From NCBI GenBank assembly GCA_013816225.1, contig JACDEQ010000039.1, positions 1-12,346 of the forward strand: 12,346 nucleotides of DNA, given 5' to 3'. Positions 6,014 through 12,346 of the stretch are shown here, one piece after another (the stretch's first letter is position 1; each line of letters begins with the position of its first letter). A model generated the notes under the pieces. The model saw only the letters and a list, made by a program, of their open reading frames with translations. It ran no database searches and was not told the origin of the DNA. The position numbers were made by a program, and so were the translations under genes. This DNA is from Armatimonadota bacterium (lineage in GTDB: Bacteria; Armatimonadota; Fimbriimonadia; Fimbriimonadales; ATM1).

Positions 6014-7945
6014 GTGGAACTGCATGAGAGCGTCGAGAGCACCTTGCGGCGTCTTCAAGAGGAGGCGGCGGGCGTTCCTGTGCTGGCGCTCGGGCAGACC
6101 GTCTTCTGGGATGAGCCGCTGAAGGCTGCGCTGCCGATTTTGGCCGAAGAAGTCGGCGCGGATTTCAGTTTAATTGCGGGTGTCCACGACACGGACTATT
6201 TCGCGAAGCTGCCGGGCGGGGTTCATTCGCGGGAGCCGTTTGTTGCGCTGCCCAAGAACGATGGCTCGACCAAGGATTTCTGGTCGGCTGCCGGCGAGTT
6301 CAGCGCACTGTTCGGGAGCGAGACGTCGATTACCCGGGAGGTGCTTGCGGAGGCCGGCGTCTCGCTGGAGAGAATCCTGAGGGGTGACCACGAGGCGATG
6401 GACTCGGCGACCGAGGCGTGGGGCTGGAGAGGTGTGGCGAGCAATTACGAAACACCGCGAGTTACCGCAGAGATACCCATGTTCGAGGCGTTCGAAACGC
6501 TCCAAGCGACCTTTATCTGGGCGCTCGACGAAACGCTGGCGACAATATCCGAGTCCGACCAGCGGGCCGCGTCGGAAGAGGCCATCAATGCGCTTCGCAC
6601 GATGACCTGCGACGCTCGCGAGATATGTCCAAACAAGTCGCTTTCCGCCTACTATGAGTGTTTGCTTCCCCAATTTCACCAAATCGTCACCGGCCTCCCA
6701 TCCAAAGCCTCCTTCACCCGCACCACCAACCTCCTCGCTTTCAACCGCACCACCGCCAGCCTTCCGCGGTTCCGTTTCGTGGACCTCTTCCTTCGCCCTG
6801 AGACCGCCGATATCGTGAGAAACGCTTACGATGACAGTGTTCGCGGAACCGAGGTCTACACGCTCGATCGCTTTGGCACCGGCGCGATTCCGTTCGACTT
6901 GGTGATTCCAAGGCAGGGACGGGGCACCATCCGGTTGACCAGTCAAATGCTCATCGTGATGACGCCGGAGCCGAAGTTCGTAAAGCTCCCGAAGCCGATC
7001 GAGAGCGTTGAGGAACTCGCTACCGTTGTGGAGAGTGCGATCGGGCCGTGCACTCTTGTCGGCAAGGCGATCACATTCATAAGCATGCTTGCCGCGGAGT
7101 TCGTTTTCGCGTTCCATGAGGGCGCTTCGATGTACGTTTCGCATACGCGTGAGATTCATAACGCTCTGCGTGTGGCTGGGGTCGATTTGCGGGCGCATCC
7201 GATTCTGCGGATCGGCCATGAGGCGTGGGACGCCCTTTGCAGCACGTCACTTTGGTTTCGGCTTCCCGAACCGCTTCGCTCGCCGTTCGGAGCCGAAGTC
7301 GTCTCCGGACCGACGATCGGCAAGGCGTGGCGGTGTGTGGTCGAGCAGCAGCGGAATGCGCTCACCATGGTCGGCGAAGCAAGAAATATTGCGGCGCTAA
7401 TCCGCGCCTTGCACAAGGCGAAGGGCGGTAGATGGGAGACCCTTGCGGGCGAGTACGACTCTCTGCGTGAGTCGCTGGCGCCTCTGGATGACGAAGTTCA
7501 CCGAGTGCTTGGCGTCGTTAACGAAACGCACGAAAGGCTGCGGTCGATCAAGAGAGAATGGGTCGAGGCGGAAGTTGGCCGCGGAACAGCTTTCAGGGCG
7601 GGCGATGAGGAACACCGAGCCGCGCTGGGGGATAGGATCGCGGCCTTGCGCACCGAGAGTCACGAACTTCGCGAACTTCTCGATAGGTTGCGTGAGCAGC
7701 AGGCCGTGGCTCCTGCGGTTCCGGCGATGCAGGCTGCGCGCTCGCGGCGGAAGGAAATCGAACGGGAAGCCGAATTGGCCCGGCTTCGCTTGGTTCAAGA
7801 AGCCGTAATGGCGACCGCCGGCCTCGAGAAGACCAACCGTCGTCCTGCGGCGTGGTGGTTTCCGGTTGTCTCGCCCGACGGCGACTGGTTTAAGGACTTG
7901 CTCCCCAGGATACAGCTTCGCTTAGAGCCTCTTGTGGACGCATAA
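6014..7945 (+). CDS. Protein of unknown function with C-terminal coiled coil; possible remote BshC-like enzyme
   Basis: The frame gives 643 residues from GTG 6014, after the purine run GGAGGGGGAG (about 5990-5999), a plausible though distant ribosome site. The frame is open far upstream inside the helicase gene, but that part is out-of-frame helicase DNA and is excluded. There is no signal peptide. The N-terminal part (about 20-65) has VPVLALGQTVFWDEPL and then IAGVHDTDYFAKL, with an alpha/beta look. Residues about 355-400 contain FAFHEGASMYVSHTREIHNA and RVAGVDLRAHPILRIGHEAW. Residues about 480-600 are strongly charged and helical, a coiled coil with a break at AVAPAVPAM. The end is WWFPVVSPDGDWFKDLLP. 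The order GQ..PL, AG.HD.D, E..Y..EI..AL and a C-terminal coiled coil resembles BshC, the cysteine-adding enzyme of bacillithiol synthesis, but overall similarity is low. It is probably co-transcribed with the helicase gene and dapF. Confidence 0.85.
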   Translation: MELHESVESTLRRLQEEAAGVPVLALGQTVFWDEPLKAALPILAEEVGADFSLIAGVHDTDYFAKLPGGVHSREPFVALPKNDGSTKDFWSAAGEFSALFGSETSITREVLAEAGVSLERILRGDHEAMDSATEAWGWRGVASNYETPRVTAEIPMFEAFETLQATFIWALDETLATISESDQRAASEEAINALRTMTCDAREICPNKSLSAYYECLLPQFHQIVTGLPSKASFTRTTNLLAFNRTTASLPRFRFVDLFLRPETADIVRNAYDDSVRGTEVYTLDRFGTGAIPFDLVIPRQGRGTIRLTSQMLIVMTPEPKFVKLPKPIESVEELATVVESAIGPCTLVGKAITFISMLAAEFVFAFHEGASMYVSHTREIHNALRVAGVDLRAHPILRIGHEAWDALCSTSLWFRLPEPLRSPFGAEVVSGPTIGKAWRCVVEQQRNALTMVGEARNIAALIRALHKAKGGRWETLAGEYDSLRESLAPLDDEVHRVLGVVNETHERLRSIKREWVEAEVGRGTAFRAGDEEHRAALGDRIAALRTESHELRELLDRLREQQAVAPAVPAMQAARSRRKEIEREAELARLRLVQEAVMATAGLEKTNRRPAAWWFPVVSPDGDWFKDLLPRIQLRLEPLVDA

Positions 7946-7964
7946 TCTTGTCCAGGTCCCGCGA

Positions 7965-8789
7965 ATGAACGGTCTGCCATTCTCTAAGTACGTCAGCATC
8001 GGCAACGACTTCGTCCTTGTCGAGGAGAAGGATCTGCCTGTTGGCGCCGATTTGGGCGAGTTGGCCAAAAGGATGTGTGCTCGAAACTTCGGAATTGGCT
8101 CTGACGGGCTTTTGACTTGGGCACCGGAGGGCGATGCCGCGAGGATGCGGATGTTCAATCCTGATGGCACTGAGGATTTTTGCGGGAACGGGCTAAGGTG
8201 CGCTGCCCTGCACACAAAGCGCCAGGGGCTCGCGGATAAGAAGCTGATGGTTGTTCACCTCGGCCGTGATGTCGACATAGCGTTTGGTCTCGGCGGATGG
8301 ATCGACGTTGGTTTGCCCCAACCGAGTTTCGAGCCTGCCGATGTGCCGTTGGCCGCCGGCGTGGATGAGATTTTCGACCGGGAGGTGGTGATCGAGGGTG
8401 TTCCTTTGCGACTTTGCGCAACGATCGTCGGCTCTACGCATGCGGTGGTCCTCGGCGATGGACCACCGAGCGAGGGTGATTTTCAGAAGGTGAGCCCGGT
8501 TTTGGAGCATCACGAATGGTTTCCGGAGCGAACCAGCGTGATCTGGTCGTGGCCTTTGGCCCATAACAAGCTGCGGGTTCGAATCTGGGAGAGGGGTGCG
8601 GGTGAGACGCTTGGCTGCGGTACGGGGAGCGCGGCGACGGCGGCCTGTTGGTTTCGAATGCATCCGATCCTTGCGGTCGAAGTTCATAACCCGGGAGGTG
8701 AATGCGCCGTCGCGGTGGGGCCTGGAGGGACGTTGGTCGCTAGCGCGAAGGCACGGCACGTGTATTCCGGCAAGTGGCTGGGGATGTGA
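7965..8789 (+). CDS. dapF: Diaminopimelate epimerase
   Basis: The enzyme interconverts LL- and meso-diaminopimelate, the last step before lysine and a source of the murein cross-linking residue. The 274-residue length is usual. Family signatures are all present: IGNDFVLVE near the start (12-20), NFGIGSDGLL (41-50), NPDGTEDFCGNGLRC (65-79) with catalytic Cys73, STHAVVL (157-163), and ERGAGETLGCGTG (209-221) with the second catalytic Cys218. These two cysteines act as the acid-base pair in a cofactor-free racemisation. The ATG at 7965 is chosen because it places IGNDF as in the family. The frame also extends back to TTG 7932, which would overlap the previous gene. The gap to that gene is 19 bases, so co-transcription is likely. 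Only a weak AGGT precedes the start. The first residues (MNGLPFSKYV) differ slightly from the usual F-x-K-M-x-G, but the motif order leaves little doubt. Confidence 0.96.
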   Translation: MNGLPFSKYVSIGNDFVLVEEKDLPVGADLGELAKRMCARNFGIGSDGLLTWAPEGDAARMRMFNPDGTEDFCGNGLRCAALHTKRQGLADKKLMVVHLGRDVDIAFGLGGWIDVGLPQPSFEPADVPLAAGVDEIFDREVVIEGVPLRLCATIVGSTHAVVLGDGPPSEGDFQKVSPVLEHHEWFPERTSVIWSWPLAHNKLRVRIWERGAGETLGCGTGSAATAACWFRMHPILAVEVHNPGGECAVAVGPGGTLVASAKARHVYSGKWLGM

Positions 8790-8794
8790 GGCGG

Positions 8795-8800
8795 TATACT
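8795..8800 (+). promoter_or_regulatory. Weak candidate -10 box upstream of lpdA
   Basis: TATACT matches TATAAT at five of six positions and lies just after the dapF stop, in the 168-base gap before the chosen lpdA start. No acceptable -35 box is present at 16-18 bases. It would give lpdA a long leader of about 150 bases, and it remains a suggestion. Confidence 0.2.
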
Positions 8801-8940
8801 TGAATCGTCTCCGCGGCAGAGTCGCAGATCGTTAAAAATGGAAGATCAGTCTCAGATGCCCCCTCCTCATAACGGTCCTGCTGTAGAGGTTGCCACGGGA
8901 GCGGAAAGCCTTATTCGAGACATTGAATCAATTTCACCTC

Positions 8941-8946
8941 AGGAGG
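8941..8946 (+). promoter_or_regulatory. Strong ribosome binding site deciding the lpdA start
   Basis: A full AGGAGG lies eleven bases before the ATG at 8958, slightly longer spacing than ideal. The alternative in-frame ATG at 8838 has no such site, only GTTAAAA. This favours translation from 8958, where the family's FAD-binding region begins. Confidence 0.75.
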
Positions 8947-8957
8947 AATCTTTAGCT

Positions 8958-10376
8958 ATGGCTGGTGGCAATTTCGACGCCGACGTTGTTGTAATCGGGG
9001 CAGGACCGGGAGGATATGTGGCCGCGATCCACGCTGCTCAACTCGGCGGAAAGGTGATGTGCGTCGAAAAGGAATTTCTTGGCGGCACATGCCTTAACTT
9101 GGGGTGTATTCCTTCGAAAGTTTGGATCGCCAGCGTCGAAAGATTGAATCTCGTGAAGCACGCTGGAGATCTTGGTGTGAAGGTTTCGGGGACTCCTGAA
9201 GCGGACTTCGATGCGATGAAAGCACGGGTCGAGAAAATTGTTAAAACGCAGCGTGGCGGCGTTGGAATGCTTTTCAAAAAGAACGGCGTCGAGCACGTCG
9301 ATGGATTTGCGAGCTTTGTCGATATAAATACGATCGAGGTCGAGAAAGACGGCAAGAAACGCAAAATTGCTGCTAAGAATTTTATTATTGCCGGTGGTTC
9401 CAGTGTAATTCATTTGCCGATCGAGGGACTCGGTAAGAGTGCCGAAGAAAATGTTTGGACGAGCGACGACGCCGTTTTCGCACCGTTTGCTCCGAAGAGT
9501 ATTCTGGTCGTCGGCGGCGGAGCCGTCGGCGTGGAATTTGCCTACGTGTTTAACGGCTTAGGCGCAAAGACCACTGTTGTCGAAATGATGCCGAACTTGA
9601 TACCGATGTTCGACGAGGACCTCGGAGTCGAACTTGGAAAGCAGTTCAAAAAGCAAGGCATCGACGTAGTGCTCGGGGCGACGGTGGAGAGGGCCGTGAA
9701 GACGAAAAACGGCTGGAAATGCACGGTTAAAGGCGCGGCAGGCACGCAGGAGATCGAGGCGCAGGTAGTCCTCTTGGGCGTCGGCAGAAAATCGAATACC
9801 GACGGCATGAACCTCGAAAAGATCGGCGTTAAGCTGCACGAGCGTGGCATCGGGGTCGTCAACGGGAAAATGCAGACCAACGTGCCGAATATTTATGCGA
9901 TCGGTGACGTGATCGGGAAAATTCAGCTCGCGCACGTGGCAAGCATGGAAGGGATTATTGCTTCCGAGAACTGCATGGGCAAAGACAAGCTTATGGATTA
10001 TAAAGCCGTGCCGAATTGCGTTTATACTATTCCCGAGATTGCGAGCGTCGGCCTCAGCGAAGGGGAAGCCAAAGCGCAGGGCTACGATGTGACCATCGGA
10101 ACGTTCAATTTCCGGCCGAACGGAAAGGCAATGGCCGCCGCCGAGCAGGACGGTTTCGTGAAGATCGTCGCGGAAAAGAAATATGGCGAGGTCCTCGGCA
10201 TGAGCATCGTTGGGCCGCATGCTACCGACCTAATTCACGAAGGGGTTGCGGCTGTGAAGCTCGAGGCAACTCTCGATTATATGACCGACACCATCCATGC
10301 GCATCCGACTTTCGCCGAGGTTATCCTCGAAGCCTTCGAGACCGCTGCTCACGGCAAGAGTATTCATACGCTGTAG
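8958..10376 (+). CDS. lpdA: Dihydrolipoamide dehydrogenase (E3)
   Basis: This FAD flavoprotein reoxidises the dihydrolipoyl groups of 2-oxoacid dehydrogenase complexes or the glycine cleavage system, passing electrons to NAD+. Numbering from ATG 8958 (472 residues, normal length), the FAD-binding glycine motif is VVIGAGPGGYVAA (11-23). The redox disulfide is GGTCLNLGCIPSK (42-54, Cys45 and Cys50). The NAD-binding motif is ILVVGGGAVGVEFA (182-195), the second FAD motif is NIYAIGDVIG (311-320), and HAHPTFAE (447-454) gives the catalytic His449-Glu454 pair. The frame extends 40 codons upstream to ATG 8838. That extension is acidic, has no lipoyl-lysine motif and lacks a ribosome site, so it is probably leader DNA. 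No E1 or E2 gene is visible nearby, so which complex it serves is unknown. Some stretches are AT-richer than the neighbours (for example 9361-9420, 23 of 60 bases G or C). Confidence 0.95.
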   Translation: MAGGNFDADVVVIGAGPGGYVAAIHAAQLGGKVMCVEKEFLGGTCLNLGCIPSKVWIASVERLNLVKHAGDLGVKVSGTPEADFDAMKARVEKIVKTQRGGVGMLFKKNGVEHVDGFASFVDINTIEVEKDGKKRKIAAKNFIIAGGSSVIHLPIEGLGKSAEENVWTSDDAVFAPFAPKSILVVGGGAVGVEFAYVFNGLGAKTTVVEMMPNLIPMFDEDLGVELGKQFKKQGIDVVLGATVERAVKTKNGWKCTVKGAAGTQEIEAQVVLLGVGRKSNTDGMNLEKIGVKLHERGIGVVNGKMQTNVPNIYAIGDVIGKIQLAHVASMEGIIASENCMGKDKLMDYKAVPNCVYTIPEIASVGLSEGEAKAQGYDVTIGTFNFRPNGKAMAAAEQDGFVKIVAEKKYGEVLGMSIVGPHATDLIHEGVAAVKLEATLDYMTDTIHAHPTFAEVILEAFETAAHGKSIHTL

Positions 10377-10384
10377 ACCTTCTA

Positions 10385-10413
10385 GGCGGCAAGAGAGCTG
10401 TCCGGATGCCGCC
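10385..10413. terminator. Hairpin between convergent lpdA and ftsK
   Basis: GGCGGCA (10385-10391) pairs perfectly with TGCCGCC (10407-10413) around a fifteen-base loop, in the 53-base gap between the two convergent stop codons. Neither strand has a T tract after the stem, so it may be a weak or factor-assisted bidirectional terminator. It is the only structured element in the gap. Confidence 0.35.
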
Positions 10414-10429
10414 AGAATGACGGCGCAAC

Positions 10430-12346
10430 CTATCGTAAGAACTCGTCCACTTCGCCAAGGGACAGCAGAACTTCCCTGGGCCGGGGCCCGTCGCGCTGGC
10501 CGACGATGCCGCGCTCTTCCATCAAGTCCAGCAAGCGGGATGCGCGCTGGAAACCGATGCTAAACCGCCGTTGCAGCATCGACGTCGACGCCTGCCCACG
10601 GTCGACCACCCATCGGACGGCGTCTTCCCAGAACGGGTCGCTCTCTTCCGTGTCCATCTTTGTTTCTTCGCGCTCGACGACGGCTGCGATCGGGTCGATT
10701 TGGTAGTGCGGCTCGGCTTGGTTTTTCCAGTGGCCACAGATAGCTGCGATTTCGGCTTCCGAAACGTAGCAGCCCTGGATTCTGGTCGGCTTATTAGCGT
10801 CGATGGGCAGGAAGAGCATGTCGCCCTGGCCGATAAGTTGGTCGGCGCCGGCCGCATCCAAAATAGTCCGCGAGTCGACCTGCGATGAAACCGAAAACGC
10901 AATACGGCTACTGATATTGGCTTTGATCGTGCCGGTGATCACGTCGACGCTCGGCCTCTGGGTGGCGATGACCAGGTGTATTCCGGTTGCGCGCGCGAGT
11001 TGGGCGAGTCTACAGATGCTCGTTTCGACCTCCGCCGCCGCTTGAATCATCAGATCGGCGAGTTCGTCGATCACCACGACGATGTAGGGAAGCCTATCGG
11101 CGAACGAGGCCTTTGAGTTGTAGACTTCGATATTGCGAGCCTGCACCTCGGAGAAGGTGTCGTATCGGCGGTCCATTTCGCGCCAAACCTGCCTGAGAAC
11201 TCCCGCCATGAGCTTGACGTCCTTGACCACCGGGCACATAAGGTGTGGGATGTCATCGAATAAGGTCAGCTCGACGCGCTTAGGATCGAGGAGGACGAGC
11301 TGCACGTCCTTGGGCGTATTGCGCAATAGCAAGCTCGTGATGATCGAGGCAAGCCCGATCGACTTTCCGCTATTCGTTGCGCCACCTACGAGCAGGTGCG
11401 GCATTTTCGCCAGGTCTGCGTACTGGTTGCGCCCGCTCACATCCTGTCCGAGGCAGACGATGACCCTGCTCGCGCTCTTCATGAACTCGTCGGAGTCAGC
11501 GACACCGCGGAGGGTGACCATGCTTCGCTTCAGGTTGGGGACCTCGATCCCGATCGCGACCTTGCCGGGGATCGGCGCTTCCACGCGAACATGGTTGGCA
11601 GCGAGGCTCATGGCGATGTTGTCGGCGAGGTTTTTGATTCTAGAAACGCGAATTCCGGGACCTAACTGGATTTCGTAACGAGTGAGAGTGGGGCCGTGGG
11701 CGATCTCGACGACGTTGGCTTCGATACCAAATTCTTCCAGCGTCGACTCGAGGATGTCGATGTTTTCTTGGACTTCGCTTTGCGTTCGCTTTGGTTTCGG
11801 ATCGGGCTCACGCAGCAGGCTTAGCGGAGGCAGGGTATAGCCTTCCTTCGGGATAGGAGACATCGTTGGGGGCGTTGCTTTCAGGGTGTCTCGCGAAATG
11901 GGCTTAGGCCGTTCGCGCTCTCGCGGCGCTTCCGGCTGTTCGTACTCGGGCTCGCGGTCGATGACCGGTGAAGCGGTTCGGACGGGTCGAACAGGCGTCG
12001 GCTTCGCCCAGGAGCTCTGCTTCCGAGCAGCGAGTTGCTGAGCCCGCTCCTGGAGGGCTGCAAAAATGGCTCGCGCGGGGACATTTATGCATAGGATCAG
12101 TCCCACGATTGCGACCGCGCCTAGCCCCACACCCATTGCAGATCCGAAGAGGCTCTGAAAGCTCCAGCCCATGACCGAACCGATGTACCCGCCGCTTTGC
12201 CCGACATGTTCCGGGTCGAAGTAGTCGCCGCCCGTTCTGGACATGAAGCCAAGAATAGCTAAGCAAACTAGCACTAAACCCCATGCCAGAATGCCGATCT
12301 TGAGCGACCGGCGCCCAAGCAATATCGCTCCGCCGATGAGTATGAG
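10430..12346 (-). CDS. ftsK: DNA translocase FtsK (N-terminus beyond window edge)
   Basis: FtsK couples cell division to chromosome segregation by pumping DNA at the septum and activating dimer resolution near dif. The frame is open to the right edge with no stop, and its first visible codons are hydrophobic, so the start lies outside. The nearest in-frame start-like codon is TTG at 12320-12322, used here for numbering. Hydrophobic segments at about 10-27 and 60-80 are the last membrane helices. A short Pro/Arg-rich linker (about 100-185) follows, shorter than in E. coli. The motor then has GGATNSGKS (313-321, Walker A with Asn where Gly is common), LLDPKRVELTLFDDIPHL (344-361), IVVVIDELADLM (414-425, Walker B), ATQRPSVDVITG (453-464) and GADQLIGQGDMLF (492-504). 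The C-terminal winged-helix gamma domain (about 563-622) has QRRFSIGFQRASRLLDLMEE and GPRPREVLL. The gene converges on lpdA. Confidence 0.95.
   Translation of the reverse strand, partial: LILIGGAILLGRRSLKIGILAWGLVLVCLAILGFMSRTGGDYFDPEHVGQSGGYIGSVMGWSFQSLFGSAMGVGLGAVAIVGLILCINVPARAIFAALQERAQQLAARKQSSWAKPTPVRPVRTASPVIDREPEYEQPEAPRERERPKPISRDTLKATPPTMSPIPKEGYTLPPLSLLREPDPKPKRTQSEVQENIDILESTLEEFGIEANVVEIAHGPTLTRYEIQLGPGIRVSRIKNLADNIAMSLAANHVRVEAPIPGKVAIGIEVPNLKRSMVTLRGVADSDEFMKSASRVIVCLGQDVSGRNQYADLAKMPHLLVGGATNSGKSIGLASIITSLLLRNTPKDVQLVLLDPKRVELTLFDDIPHLMCPVVKDVKLMAGVLRQVWREMDRRYDTFSEVQARNIEVYNSKASFADRLPYIVVVIDELADLMIQAAAEVETSICRLAQLARATGIHLVIATQRPSVDVITGTIKANISSRIAFSVSSQVDSRTILDAAGADQLIGQGDMLFLPIDANKPTRIQGCYVSEAEIAAICGHWKNQAEPHYQIDPIAAVVEREETKMDTEESDPFWEDAVRWVVDRGQASTSMLQRRFSIGFQRASRLLDLMEERGIVGQRDGPRPREVLLSLGEVDEFLR

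Noticed and set aside
7932..7964. Upstream TTG start for dapF
   Set aside because: It would overlap the previous gene by 14 bases and add 11 residues not expected in the family. The ATG at 7965 fits the motif position.
9558..10220. A minus-strand open frame of 220 codons inside lpdA
   Set aside because: It is antisense to conserved dihydrolipoamide dehydrogenase motifs, is His- and Arg-rich, and has no independent support.

Overview
The window looks like chromosomal DNA from a moderately GC-rich, diderm bacterium. It carries an OmpA-type peptidoglycan-binding domain, a DAP epimerase (lysine/DAP-type murein) and the divisome translocase FtsK. The DUF937-OmpA fusion and the generally divergent proteins gave me an impression of Armatimonadota (Fimbriimonas-like). 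That is an impression from family style, not a demonstrated placement.

Layout, left to right. (1) The 3' end of an unidentified plus-strand gene overlaps an ECF sigma factor gene (148-738). A membrane anti-sigma factor follows (776-1645) with an HxxxCxxC zinc motif, one membrane helix and a C-terminal domain resembling the STN domain of secretins and TonB receptors. (2) A minus-strand gene of unknown function (1642-2148) converges on the anti-sigma gene, and their stop codons overlap. (3) A divergent, broken gene (2236-3276) encodes a DUF937 domain, a membrane helix and an OmpA domain. It is split by a frame change near 3003, a compensating change near 3185 and an in-frame amber codon. (4) About 620 bases without an intact gene (3277-3902) hold a good terminator hairpin, a possible wreck of a membrane-protein gene and a long imperfect inverted repeat upstream of the helicase gene.

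(5) A tight plus-strand cluster follows: a DinG/XPD-type iron-sulfur helicase (3903-6002), a 643-residue protein of unknown function (6014-7945) and diaminopimelate epimerase dapF (7965-8789), with gaps of 11 and 19 bases. Dihydrolipoamide dehydrogenase lpdA follows after 168 bases, with its own strong ribosome binding site. (6) ftsK lies on the minus strand, converging on lpdA. Its C-terminal end is complete and its N-terminus runs off the right edge.

The sigma and anti-sigma genes form a clear regulatory pair. The helicase-unknown-dapF cluster is probably co-transcribed, but its members have no obvious shared pathway. The item most worth following is the 643-residue protein. The spacing and order of several small motifs suggest a very divergent relative of BshC, the cysteine-adding enzyme of bacillithiol synthesis. 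No mobile element, CRISPR array, tRNA or rRNA gene was seen.
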